Assembly: GCA_964407525.1 (NCBI GenBank)
Contig: CAYOWC010000002.1
Coordinates: forward strand, 10,982 to 74,981
Origin: DUZB01 sp964407525
GTDB taxonomy: Bacteria > Desulfobacterota > DSM-4660 > Desulfatiglandales > Desulfatiglandaceae
DNA: 64,000 bases
Direction: 5' to 3'
A program made the position numbers and the translations under genes. The notes under the pieces are model-generated. The model worked only from the letters and a program-made list of their open reading frames with translations, had not been told where the DNA came from and ran no database searches. Below, piece by piece: positions 40,646 to 49,660 of this stretch (position 1 is the first letter of the stretch; each line of letters starts with the position of its first letter).

Positions 40646-42872
40646 TTTTTCCTCCACTTTGTATTTTAGCCGGCAGTCGCACCTGAAAAACAGTCCCCTT
40701 ACCGGGTTCACTGCTGAATTGGATAGAACCCCCTTGTTTTTGGACAATCCCGCGACTCACGGACAAACCCAGACCCGTCCCTTTTCCAACCCCCTTGGTG
40801 GTATAAAAAGGATCAAAAACCTTTTCTTGAATATCCTTCGGAATCCCGTATCCCGTATCCGTAACACGGACCGTCACATATTCATGGGAATCCGGCTGGA
40901 TTTGAATATCGATATTTCGGGTTTCACAATCCTTCACCGCATCCAGGGCATTGCTGATGAGGTTCAGGAAAATCTGTTGGATATTGCCCGCGTTTACTGA
41001 AATATCCGGACAGTGCGGTGAAGTGGTCACCTTGAATGAAACGCCGTCCTTTTCAATGCGATAGGAAAGGAGTTTGCGCACACGCTCAATGATTTCCCCA
41101 CAGGCGATCCGCTCCCTGATGTCTTCCCCGCCCGACTCCATGCGGGAAAACGTCTGCAGGTTTTTAACAATGCCGATACACCGCTTGGTCTCCCGTTCCA
41201 TATCATCCAGCACCGAATAGATTTTGGTGTCTTTATCCACATGCTTCTTGCAGTACTGTGAAAAATTGAGCATTCCCATCATGGGGTTGTTCAGTTCGTG
41301 GGCAATCCCCGCGGTCAGCGTTCCCAGCGCCCCCAGTTTTTCCGCCTGAATCAGCTGGGCCTGCGACTCTTTTAAAGCCTTTGTGCGCTGTTCCACGCGT
41401 TTTTCAAGGGTCTCGTGGGCGGCTTTGAGCTCATGCTCCGTGGCTTTAAGCCGGCTGATGTCCACAAAACTCTCCAGCAGGTGACGACGGCCTTTCAAAA
41501 TGATGGGGGCTACGGTCTTGAGGATGGGGATCTCATTTCCCTCACCCGTTATGAGAATCCGTTCTGAATTGTCCACCTTTTCATGAAGATCGGTAATGGG
41601 GCATCGCCCCTCTTCAGCGGGACATATGAAGCGATGACAAATGGAACCGAGCATGTCTTCTTTGTCAACACCGATCATTTTTATGGCGGTGGGGTTGGCA
41701 TCTACAATCAGGTGATTCTCCGGATCAATGACCACAATACCCGCGGAGGCATAATCAAAAATGGTCCGCATCTGCGCTTCCCGTTCCTCTAGATCTTTTT
41801 CCATCTGTTTGCGGACCGAGATATCCCGAATGACCCCAACAGTACCCATAAAATCACGGTTTTCCGCATTGGGGTTGATTTCCCACATGCCGGAGCTGTT
41901 CACTTCCATGATTAAATAGTCCGAACTGAGCGGTTCGATGTATCCGGGCTCAACAGACGCCTTGTGCAGCGGCACCAGAACCACCTCAAGCCCTTCCGTT
42001 TTTCGTGTCCCCGTGCGCTGTTCATTAAAAAGTTTGGGTGCCTTTTCATCGCCGGTCTTCTTTCCTTTCATTTTTTTCAAAACCGCTTTACGGTCTATCC
42101 GGCTTACATCGGCGGGCAGTATAATCTTGCTGAAATGCTGCCCTATAAGGTCTTCCGGCAAATAGCCCAATCTTTCTATCGCTTCGTTGACATAGGTAAA
42201 TTTTCCCTGAGGATCGATACGATAAACAATATCCGGAATGGTCTTGACCAGGCTTCGAAATCGATTTTCCGAAACCCGCAGTTCATAGATCCGTTCCTCC
42301 AGTTTTTCATTGAGTTCCCGAAGTTCCTCCTGGGCCTTCAGCAGTTCCGTATTCCGCAATACGGCATTTTCGTAGGTGGAAAGCAGCAGGTTCATGATCC
42401 GGGTACTGGTGGAACGTACTTTCCGCCGCATGCCCCCAATCACAATTTCCAGTTCCTCCCACTTCTCCCCCATTTTTACAACCGGGTTATGGATCAAAAT
42501 ATCCTTCACCCGTGACAAAAGCGCCGTTTCATCAAAAGGCTTGGTCAGGTAGTAATCCGCTTTGGCTTCAAGCCCTTTGAGAATATCTTCAGGGTCCGAA
42601 AGGGTGGTCAGCAGAATCAGGGGAATTGGCGACAGCTCGGGATCATCTTTGATAGCCCGGCACATTTCATAACCGCTCATTTCGGGCATCATGACGTCGC
42701 TGATGATCAGTTGTGGCCGGTTTTCCGATGCCGCTTCCAGACCCTGCCGCCCGTCGCGGGCCACATGAACAGTGTACCCGTTTTCCTCCAACAGGAATTT
42801 AAGGTACATGGATTGCGTCGGACTGTCCTCTACAATCAGGATGCTGCCTTTTTGGGGCATTTCATTTCTCAT
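40617..42872 (-). CDS. REC-PAS-PAS sensor histidine kinase
   Basis: A 751-residue cytosolic kinase. An N-terminal receiver (LIISDVMMPEMSG) and the shared linker (ELEIVIGGMRRKVRSTSTRIMNLLLSTYENAV) lead into two PAS domains (VYRIDPQGKFTYVNEAIERLG; GIVVIDPENHLIVDANPTAI, the latter with cysteines CHRFICPAEEGRCP). HisKA has its phospho-His in LTAGIAHELNNPMMGML, and the ATPase domain has NLISNALDAV, DTGYGIP and GKGTGLGLSV. The Cys-rich PAS segment resembles the one in the MCP at 51914. It overlaps both neighbours, so the whole group is translationally coupled. Confidence 0.92.
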   Translation of the reverse strand: MRNEMPQKGSILIVEDSPTQSMYLKFLLEENGYTVHVARDGRQGLEAASENRPQLIISDVMMPEMSGYEMCRAIKDDPELSPIPLILLTTLSDPEDILKGLEAKADYYLTKPFDETALLSRVKDILIHNPVVKMGEKWEELEIVIGGMRRKVRSTSTRIMNLLLSTYENAVLRNTELLKAQEELRELNEKLEERIYELRVSENRFRSLVKTIPDIVYRIDPQGKFTYVNEAIERLGYLPEDLIGQHFSKIILPADVSRIDRKAVLKKMKGKKTGDEKAPKLFNEQRTGTRKTEGLEVVLVPLHKASVEPGYIEPLSSDYLIMEVNSSGMWEINPNAENRDFMGTVGVIRDISVRKQMEKDLEEREAQMRTIFDYASAGIVVIDPENHLIVDANPTAIKMIGVDKEDMLGSICHRFICPAEEGRCPITDLHEKVDNSERILITGEGNEIPILKTVAPIILKGRRHLLESFVDISRLKATEHELKAAHETLEKRVEQRTKALKESQAQLIQAEKLGALGTLTAGIAHELNNPMMGMLNFSQYCKKHVDKDTKIYSVLDDMERETKRCIGIVKNLQTFSRMESGGEDIRERIACGEIIERVRKLLSYRIEKDGVSFKVTTSPHCPDISVNAGNIQQIFLNLISNALDAVKDCETRNIDIQIQPDSHEYVTVRVTDTGYGIPKDIQEKVFDPFYTTKGVGKGTGLGLSVSRGIVQKQGGSIQFSSEPGKGTVFQVRLPAKIQSGGKNDKKNHCDR

Positions 42873-43284
42873 AAGAAATCGCCTTTACCTTTACGTTCAC
42901 CAGGCTTTTGACCTTTTGCAGGAATTCGGTCTCCCAGTTGGACGGTTCAAGACCGAACCCCTTGGGTTTGGCCACCACATCCAGTGCCCCGGCCTCCATG
43001 GCTTCAAAGGCCACATTCATCTCTTGAAAGTTGCTTTTGGCCGTTACCACGATAATGGGCGTGGGATTTTCCTTCATGATCCGCCGGGTGGCCGCCAGCC
43101 CATCCATAACCGGCATGGCCACATCCATGGTGATCAGGTCAGGTTTCAGACGTCGGGTCATGTCAATGGCTTCCCGACCGTTCACGGCTTCCCCCACCAC
43201 CTCTATTTCCGGATCGTCTTGGAGCAGTTCTTTCAGGATCATGCGGATAGTATTCGAATCATCGACAATCAATACACGTATCAT
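42862..43284 (-). CDS. Stand-alone CheB-type receiver
   Basis: A 140-residue receiver: RVLIVDDSNTIRMILKELLQ, LITMDVAMPVMDGLAATRRIM with the phospho-Asp, VVTAKS and the motif GALDVVAKPKG. The sequence around MDVAMPVMDG and ALDVVAKP is like the N-terminal domain of CheB rather than CheY, and it lies directly after a complete cheB with a four-base overlap. It ends where the CheB linker would begin. It therefore looks like a duplicated cheB that kept only its receiver, possibly a phosphate sink or a competitor. Confidence 0.88.
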   Translation of the reverse strand: MIRVLIVDDSNTIRMILKELLQDDPEIEVVGEAVNGREAIDMTRRLKPDLITMDVAMPVMDGLAATRRIMKENPTPIIVVTAKSNFQEMNVAFEAMEAGALDVVAKPKGFGLEPSNWETEFLQKVKSLVNVKVKAISYEK

Positions 43285-44315
43285 GGGAGTAACTCCTTAA
43301 TTTTTTGACCAATTTTCTGAAGTGCCAACACTTCAACGGCGCCACCCAGCAAAATGGCCTCCTTGGGCATACCGAAAACAATGGAACTGGCTTCATCCTG
43401 GGCAATGGTATACGCCCCTTCCTGCTTCATGGCATACAGCCCGCTGGCGCCGTCCCTGCCCATTCCGGTCATCAGTATCCCTACCGCACCGGAACCGTAC
43501 TGTTTTGCCACTGAATTGAATAATGCCGTCACTGAAGGTCGATGCCCGTCCAGGGGATTTTCTTTTAAAAGGGCCACTTTTCCAAGAGCGGTGACCTGCA
43601 GGTGTACCTCATCGGGAGCAATGTAGACCGTTCCCGGCAGCAGGGGTTCACCCGTCTCTGCCAGTTTGACTCGCAGCGAAATGGCCTCGTTGAGCCATCG
43701 TGCCAGTCCGTCGGTAAATCCTTTGCTGATATGCTGCACCACCACCACCGGCACCGGAAAGGTGGCCGGCAGCTCACCCAGGACCGTCCGAAGGGCCGGA
43801 GGTCCTCCCGTAGACGTGCCCACCGCAACGATTCGGTACTGGGTTGAAAGAAAGGACCTCATTGCATATCCCTTTCCAACCGGTTTGGGACGATCCGCAC
43901 CCTTCCATTTACGACGGATCACTTTCACATCGGCCATGGCCTTGACCACATTGATGAGTTCATCGGCTTCAGGATCTTCCCCCGGAAGGCCGTGGGGTTT
44001 ACCGAATACCATCAAAGCGCCCGATTCCACCCCTTTGAAGGTCGCCCCCAATCGAATATTCGATTCGGTACTGGTCAATACCACAATGGGCAGCGGGGTT
44101 TCAGACATAATCCGGCGAATGGCCTCATAGCCGTCCATATGCGGCATGTGAATATCCATGGTCACCACATCGGGATGAAGCCGGGCCACCATCTTAACCG
44201 CCTCCTCTCCATTTCGCGCTTCCCCGATTACCTTCAGTTCCGGATCAGTGCTCAAAATAGCGCGAATCAAATGCCTGAGTGTTGGTGAATCATCAACAAT
44301 TAAGACGTTGGTCAT
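43281..44315 (-). CDS. cheB: Chemoreceptor methylesterase CheB
   Basis: Removes methyl groups from (and may deamidate) receptor glutamates. The 344-residue protein has a receiver with Asp54 (VVTMDIHMPHMDG), a linker, and the esterase domain with the catalytic triad visible: Ser168 in VAVGTSTGGP, His195 in VVQHISKGF and Asp289 in MTGMGRDGA. It corresponds to WspF in a Wsp-type arrangement. It ends with a four-base overlap into the lone receiver and starts four bases after the cheA stop. No cheD is nearby. Confidence 0.95.
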   Translation of the reverse strand: MTNVLIVDDSPTLRHLIRAILSTDPELKVIGEARNGEEAVKMVARLHPDVVTMDIHMPHMDGYEAIRRIMSETPLPIVVLTSTESNIRLGATFKGVESGALMVFGKPHGLPGEDPEADELINVVKAMADVKVIRRKWKGADRPKPVGKGYAMRSFLSTQYRIVAVGTSTGGPPALRTVLGELPATFPVPVVVVQHISKGFTDGLARWLNEAISLRVKLAETGEPLLPGTVYIAPDEVHLQVTALGKVALLKENPLDGHRPSVTALFNSVAKQYGSGAVGILMTGMGRDGASGLYAMKQEGAYTIAQDEASSIVFGMPKEAILLGGAVEVLALQKIGQKIKELLP

Positions 44316-44319
44316 AGGA

Positions 44320-46716
44320 CTACCCGATTAACCGTTCGATGGTTTCCAGCAGTTCCTGCTGGTCAAAAGTGCCTTTGGTGATATAGACATCCGCTCCCGC
44401 CTCCATCCCTTTCAATTTGTCTTCCGGGGATTCCAATGAGGTCACCAGCACAATGGGCAGGTGCTCGAAGCGGTTGTCCTGCCGAACTTTTGCTGTCAGC
44501 TCAAAGCCGTTCATGCGAGGCATTTCAATATCAAATACCACCGCATCAAAGGATTCTTCCTGCATTTTTTCCCATCCTTCCATGCCGTCAGCGGCCTGGG
44601 AAACATAGTACCCTGCATTTTCCAGAATATTTCTTTCAAGGGTCCGGGTGGTAATGGAATCATCCACCACCAGCACTTTTTTAACGGCCTTTTCTTTCAC
44701 CCGTACTTTTTTGAACAAAGCGCTTCCCCGCAACCCCTGGGCTGAATAAATGATGCTCCCGGGATTTAAAATCATGACCACCTGACCGGTCCCCAGGATC
44801 GTTGCGCCTGCAATGTTTCGCACCCGTTGCAGCTGGCTTCCGAGGTTCTTGACCACCACCTCCTGGGTCCCCAGGAATTCATCCACTTGAAACGCCAGTC
44901 GTTTTTCCACGGCCCCCAGGACCACCACCCCAATCTTTTTACCGTTATTTTCGGCGTTTTCCATTGCCGGCAGCTCCAGAATCTCAGCCATAGAGATCAG
45001 CGGCAAGGCGCGTCCGCCAATACGAACAGCGGGCTTTCCTTCCATACGCCGAATCTCTTCCGGTTTGAACTGCAAAATCCGCTCAACCGTGGTGTTGGGC
45101 ACCGCAACGGTTTGACCGGACACCTTCAGCATCAATACATGGCTGGTGGCCAGGGTTAACGGCAGAATCAGGGTAAAAGCGGTTCCCTTGTCCACTTCCG
45201 TATGGGTCTTTATCTGGCCATGGAGTTTTTCAAGCTGCTCCCGCACCACATCCATCCCCACGCCCCGGCCGGAGAGATCCGTGACCGTCACATGGGTGGA
45301 AAGACCGGATTGAAACACCAGGTCAATGGTCTCCTCAGGACTGAGGGTTTCAGCGTCCCCCGGTGTAATGAGATTGTTTTTCACCGCCGCCCTGCGAACC
45401 CCCGCCAGATTAATACCCTTTCCATCATCGCTCACTTCCAAAACGATATGGTTCCCGCTCTGTAGAGCTTTGAGCCGAATGATGCCTTGCCGGGCCTTCC
45501 CTTTTTTCAAGCGCTCATCCGGCGTTTCGATGCCGTGATCAATGGCGTTTCTGAGCAGATGGGTCAGGGGGTCCTTCAACCCTTCAAGGACCTGCCGGTC
45601 AATTTCAGTCTCGGCGCCCTGCAGAATCAGTTCAACGTTTTTTCCCTTCTCCCGGCCGATATCACGGATCATTCGCGGAAAAAGATCAAACAGCGTGGCG
45701 ATGGGCACCATGCGGACGCGCCGCACACCGTTTTGCATGTCATCGGTCAGGAGCGCCAAATGACGGTAGTCGCTTTCCAGGGACTCGGAGAGACGGTTGA
45801 TGTTTCGACCCACACTGCTGAGGTGATTTTCATTAATGGAAAAAAACTCGAGGAAAGATGCGAGTTCCGAATCTCTTTCCGTGCGATGTTCCAAGGCCCG
45901 CTTCAGAGTACGGGATTTTCGCCATAATTTTTCCCAGCCTCCCAGCACGGACTGAACGGATTTTAATTCTCCCAGGCGCTGTTCCATGCGCATTCGCGCT
46001 ACCAGCAGTTCCCCCATCCCCGCCATGAGGGCGTCCAGCTTTTCCGTTTTCACACGAATGGTATCCCCGGCCATATCTCGCATAAAACCCTTTTTCGGTT
46101 TTGCGCTTTCATCCTTTGGCGGGGTTATAGTTTCTTCTTCGGATCCGCATTCCTTTGAAGCGGCTTTCGATTGCGGAGGATCCGCTTCAGGTTTTGCGGT
46201 TGATGGAACTTTTTCCCCCTTTGCTGATGCCAATTTCGGTTTAGTCGATTTGGGTTTCCCTGGAGATGAAACCGGGGAAGGTTCCTTGACGGAATCCTTT
46301 TTATCGGACCATTCCCCCCGCAATACCCCATCCAGTTCGGACATGACCGCTTTTCTGGCCTCAAATGAAAGACTGCCACCTTCAAGATGCAAGCGCATGG
46401 CTTCGGTCAGAAGATCGGTGGCGTGAAGCAGTCCATCCACCAGTTGGGAAGAGGACTTCAATTCCCCTTTTTTGAGGGCCCCCAGTACATCTTCCATCTT
46501 GTGGGCCACGGTACTGATGTCCTTCAGTTCGACGGCTCGGGCTGATCCTTTGATGCTGTGCGCCGATCGAAAAAGGGCTTTCAGCAATTCATCCTTTTCA
46601 CCGCTGCCCAGGTTCTTTTCCAGTTCCAGAAGACCCTTGTTCAGAGCGGCCGCGTGTTCATCCAGTTCCACCCTGAAGGTCGCTACCAATTGACGCTGAA
46701 GTTCTTCACGATCCAT
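44320..46716 (-). CDS. cheA: Hybrid chemotaxis kinase CheA-REC
   Basis: A 798-residue histidine kinase of the chemosensory type. The Hpt domain has the phospho-His53 in LFRSAHSIKGSAR. A long Pro/Ser/Lys-rich linker (about 150-235) replaces a recognisable CheY-binding P2 domain. The dimerisation and ATPase domains (LLRNAIDHGIE, DDGKGIN, GRGVGMDVV) and the CheW-like regulatory domain follow. A C-terminal receiver ends the protein (VVFDIEMPRMNGFEL), as in WspE. ATG 46716 has GGAG eight bases upstream and homologues begin there; a TTG or other start at 46764 is less likely. Confidence 0.95.
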   Translation of the reverse strand: MDREELQRQLVATFRVELDEHAAALNKGLLELEKNLGSGEKDELLKALFRSAHSIKGSARAVELKDISTVAHKMEDVLGALKKGELKSSSQLVDGLLHATDLLTEAMRLHLEGGSLSFEARKAVMSELDGVLRGEWSDKKDSVKEPSPVSSPGKPKSTKPKLASAKGEKVPSTAKPEADPPQSKAASKECGSEEETITPPKDESAKPKKGFMRDMAGDTIRVKTEKLDALMAGMGELLVARMRMEQRLGELKSVQSVLGGWEKLWRKSRTLKRALEHRTERDSELASFLEFFSINENHLSSVGRNINRLSESLESDYRHLALLTDDMQNGVRRVRMVPIATLFDLFPRMIRDIGREKGKNVELILQGAETEIDRQVLEGLKDPLTHLLRNAIDHGIETPDERLKKGKARQGIIRLKALQSGNHIVLEVSDDGKGINLAGVRRAAVKNNLITPGDAETLSPEETIDLVFQSGLSTHVTVTDLSGRGVGMDVVREQLEKLHGQIKTHTEVDKGTAFTLILPLTLATSHVLMLKVSGQTVAVPNTTVERILQFKPEEIRRMEGKPAVRIGGRALPLISMAEILELPAMENAENNGKKIGVVVLGAVEKRLAFQVDEFLGTQEVVVKNLGSQLQRVRNIAGATILGTGQVVMILNPGSIIYSAQGLRGSALFKKVRVKEKAVKKVLVVDDSITTRTLERNILENAGYYVSQAADGMEGWEKMQEESFDAVVFDIEMPRMNGFELTAKVRQDNRFEHLPIVLVTSLESPEDKLKGMEAGADVYITKGTFDQQELLETIERLIG

Positions 46717-46768
46717 TTTTGTCTCCAAGTCCCAATGTGGGAATGTATTGTCAGGAAACTCCAAGATA

Positions 46769-46823
46769 CCGTCATTCCGGGCTTGCCCACCGGCTTTTTG
46801 GTGACCATGACCCGGAATCCAGC
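46769..46823. repeat. GTCATTCC-type palindromic repeat
   Basis: GTCATTCCGGG at the left and CCCGGAATCCAGC at the right form an 8-bp stem around a 30-base loop. It lies in the 135-base gap between cheA and the MCP gene, inside the signalling operon. Related palindromes are at 56928, 59718 and 63760. Confidence 0.6.
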
Positions 46824-46851
46824 AAGTTTGTTGACCGCTGAAATGGGACCA

Positions 46852-49065
46852 TTAATTGAGGCGATACCGCTCCACAATCGATTTCAACTGCTCCGCCAGA
46901 ACATTGAGGCTTCGAGCCGATTCTTCCACCTGACGTGTACCTTCTTCGGTCTGGCCGGTGGCCTGGTTGATGTTTTCCATGGCGTTGGAAATCTGGTCCA
47001 TGCCTGCCAGCTGTTCCTGATTACTCACAGCGATCTGTGAAATTGTCTGGGTCACCTTTTTTATATTCTCGTTGATGGCGTGAATGGCTTTTCCCGCTTT
47101 TTCAGCCTGTATAACCCCCACATCCGCCCGCTTGCTCCCCTCTTCGGTCACCATCACCGCTGTATTGGTGGATTTCTGGATCTCCCCTAAGATTTCCTTG
47201 ACCTTGACCGTGGCCACCCTGGATTGCTCGGCCAGGCTGCTCACTTCCCCGGCCACCACCGCAAATCCTTTGCCCGCCTCACCGGCCCGTGCCGCTTCAA
47301 TGGCGGCGTTGAGCGCCAACAAGTTGGACTGGTCCGCAATATCATTGACCGTTTCAATAATTTCCCCGATCTGCTGGGTCTGTTCGCTCAAGGCCAGAAT
47401 ATTTTCAGCAATGCTGGCCACCTGTTCCTTGATCCGTTTGACCCCTGCCGACGTCTCCCCCACCGCCGTAAGGCCCAATTCCGCCTCGGACATAGATTGC
47501 TTTGCCATTTCCGCCACCTGGCGGCTTCGCTCGGAGCTTTGCTTAGCGGTCTGCCGGGCCTGGTCAACCGTGCTCGAGGTCTGGCTGACACTGGCCGCCT
47601 GCTCGCTGGCGGTGGCGGCCTGTTCCTGGGTGGCGGCCAGGATTTCAGTGGTGGACGATGTCATGTTCTGCACTCCCTGGGAAACCTGGATTGCCATTTC
47701 TTTGAGGTTCCGGGTCATCAGGTTTAAATGGTTCCCCAGAGCGGTCAGCTCGTCCTCTTTGTCCGGCGGCGTCACTTCGGCAGTGAGATCACCCCGGCCG
47801 ACGGCCTCCACGAATGCCACATACTCTTTCACGGTGGATTCCAGGTACTGCTTGGTTTTGCGGTCCTCTTCGGCGCGGTGTTCCACTTCCCGATTCATCT
47901 CTTTGAGATTTAAAACCATCCGGTTAAAGGCATCCGCCAACATGCCGGTTTCGTCTTTTGAGTCCACTTCTGCCGTGACATCCAGATCTCCGGCGCTGAT
48001 TTTCTCCGCCGCCTCCGTTAATGTTCCGATTGGCCTGCCGATTCTAACCGCTACAATCCAAAGCAGCACCAGGGCCAGGGCCGTTAATACCGAACCGATG
48101 ATGATCATGCGCCACATCAAACGTGTCGCCTCCCTTGTCACAAGTCCTAAAGGCAGGTTGATATTGATGAACCAGGGTTTTTCCGTAAAACCGAAAGACA
48201 CGGGAACAAACGCCGTCATACGCCCTTCGTCCAATTCAAAGATGGTTTTTCCTGACTGAACAGTTTCCAGCTCCTCCTGCAAATCCTGGTTTATTTTACG
48301 CATGTGACCGCCCACGTCTTCATCATATCCGTCGGAGGCAGCGATCATACCATCATAGGTAATCAGACTGACCGTGGCTTCTCCAGGATAGGGGTTCCGC
48401 TTCCTCAGATAGTCATTCAGATCCTTTATACCCATATCCGCCCCCGCGATACCCATGAAGCGTCCGTTTACCAGGATGGGGACCACCAGGGATGTCATCA
48501 ACACCTTTTTGCCCTGAACCTCGTAGAAATAGGGATCAATGATACACTCCCGTTTCATTTTTTTGGGCACTTGGTAATAATCCCCTTTGCCTGCCACCTG
48601 GTAATCCTTCAACGGCTCCACGTTGATTTTTCCGGAAGCACCTCGGCTCCAGTAAGGAATAAAACGTCCGGTCTTATCGGAAGGGAGTTGACCCTTAAAT
48701 TGAGAATCTTTGCCGTCAAAGGCATCGGGTTCCCAGAGGGTGTAGGTCCCCACAAAATCAGGATTTTTTTCCGTCACTATTCTAAGCATTTGGTTCACCT
48801 GTTCCCGGGTGATGCCGCTGCTCCCCACGGTACTGAGAACCTGTGCCAGAGTGCGGGCCGCATCGAGTGGAACCTCCAGTTTGGCCTTTATGAAATTGGC
48901 CATGCCCTCTCCATCGGCCACGATCTCTTTTTCCACCGTCTCAAGGGCAATTTTTCGCTGGGTCACGGCGGCGTACGCCACAATCAACCCGAATGTCAAA
49001 ACCATGCATATCCCCACCCATAAGAGGATCTTCCCTTTGATGGACCGAATACTTAAGAGTGCCAT
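46852..49065 (-). CDS. Methyl-accepting chemotaxis protein, dCache type
   Basis: A 737-residue chemoreceptor. An N-terminal membrane segment (ILLWVGICMVLTFGLIVAYAAV) and one at about 325-345 flank a periplasmic Cache-type domain (GTYTLWEPDAFDGKDSQFKG, RFIPYWSRGASGKINVEPL, FMGIAGADMGIKDLNDYLR). HAMP follows, then the signalling domain with the tip DIADQSNLLALNAAIEAARAGEAGKGFAVVA. Cache domains of this pattern usually bind small carboxylates or amino acids. It lies between cheA and cheW, where the Pseudomonas wsp operon has no receptor gene. The signalling half is closely related to that of the MCP at 34416. Confidence 0.93.
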   Translation of the reverse strand: MALLSIRSIKGKILLWVGICMVLTFGLIVAYAAVTQRKIALETVEKEIVADGEGMANFIKAKLEVPLDAARTLAQVLSTVGSSGITREQVNQMLRIVTEKNPDFVGTYTLWEPDAFDGKDSQFKGQLPSDKTGRFIPYWSRGASGKINVEPLKDYQVAGKGDYYQVPKKMKRECIIDPYFYEVQGKKVLMTSLVVPILVNGRFMGIAGADMGIKDLNDYLRKRNPYPGEATVSLITYDGMIAASDGYDEDVGGHMRKINQDLQEELETVQSGKTIFELDEGRMTAFVPVSFGFTEKPWFININLPLGLVTREATRLMWRMIIIGSVLTALALVLLWIVAVRIGRPIGTLTEAAEKISAGDLDVTAEVDSKDETGMLADAFNRMVLNLKEMNREVEHRAEEDRKTKQYLESTVKEYVAFVEAVGRGDLTAEVTPPDKEDELTALGNHLNLMTRNLKEMAIQVSQGVQNMTSSTTEILAATQEQAATASEQAASVSQTSSTVDQARQTAKQSSERSRQVAEMAKQSMSEAELGLTAVGETSAGVKRIKEQVASIAENILALSEQTQQIGEIIETVNDIADQSNLLALNAAIEAARAGEAGKGFAVVAGEVSSLAEQSRVATVKVKEILGEIQKSTNTAVMVTEEGSKRADVGVIQAEKAGKAIHAINENIKKVTQTISQIAVSNQEQLAGMDQISNAMENINQATGQTEEGTRQVEESARSLNVLAEQLKSIVERYRLN

Positions 49066-49080
49066 TTTACAACCTCACAA

Positions 49081-49644
49081 TTAAATAATTTCTTCCCTCA
49101 CAATGATCCCGGAATGGGAAATCAGTTTTTCCAGATCCAGAATCATAAGCATGTCGGAGGTCACCCCTTGAATAAATTCCTGCCCCTTTGCGGAAAGGGT
49201 TCCGGATGCCGGTTGAACCGCCGTCAGGGGAACCTGTTCCAGTTTCGGCCGGTCTTCCGCCAGAATGCAGAATTCCATCAACATTCGGTCCGGAACGGTT
49301 TCTCCACGGATCAACAGCACATGGGCTTTCTCCATATCTACCTCAGCGCCGATTTCCAGGTAGGCGGCGATATTCATGATGGAGTAGATCCTGCCCCTCA
49401 TGTTGACGGCCCCCACAATAAAATTCGGTGTGCAGGGGACCAGCGACCACATCTCCCGCTTCAACGGTTGAATCTCTCGAATGTAATGCATATCCACGCC
49501 GAACCGCTCCTCGCCCATGGAAAAAGCGAGAAGCCGCAAATCATCCTGTTCCGTGGATGCCGCATCCCCGGTTTGCGCCAGTATCCTGGCCCGGCTTTCC
49601 AGAACCTGTTGAATCTCAACATCAGAGGATATTTCGCTCTCCAT
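49081..49644 (-). CDS. cheW: CheW coupling protein (second copy)
   Basis: A 187-residue adaptor linking receptors to CheA. The N-terminal 35 residues are an extra charged extension. The CheW beta-barrel pattern follows: LRLLAFSMGEERFGVDMHYIREIQPL, VPCTPNFIVGAVNMRGRIYSIMNIAAYL, then VLLIRGETVP and a C-terminal DLEKLI. It corresponds in position to WspD, after the CheR-TPR gene. It lies 16 bases after cheR and 15 bases before the MCP gene. Confidence 0.92.
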   Translation of the reverse strand: MESEISSDVEIQQVLESRARILAQTGDAASTEQDDLRLLAFSMGEERFGVDMHYIREIQPLKREMWSLVPCTPNFIVGAVNMRGRIYSIMNIAAYLEIGAEVDMEKAHVLLIRGETVPDRMLMEFCILAEDRPKLEQVPLTAVQPASGTLSAKGQEFIQGVTSDMLMILDLEKLISHSGIIVREEII

Positions 49645-49660
49645 TTCTCAATCCTTTCGA

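Noticed and set aside
47084..48259. A 391-residue open frame antisense to an MCP gene
   Set aside because: It is the shadow of an alanine-rich coiled-coil gene and reads as low-complexity sequence.
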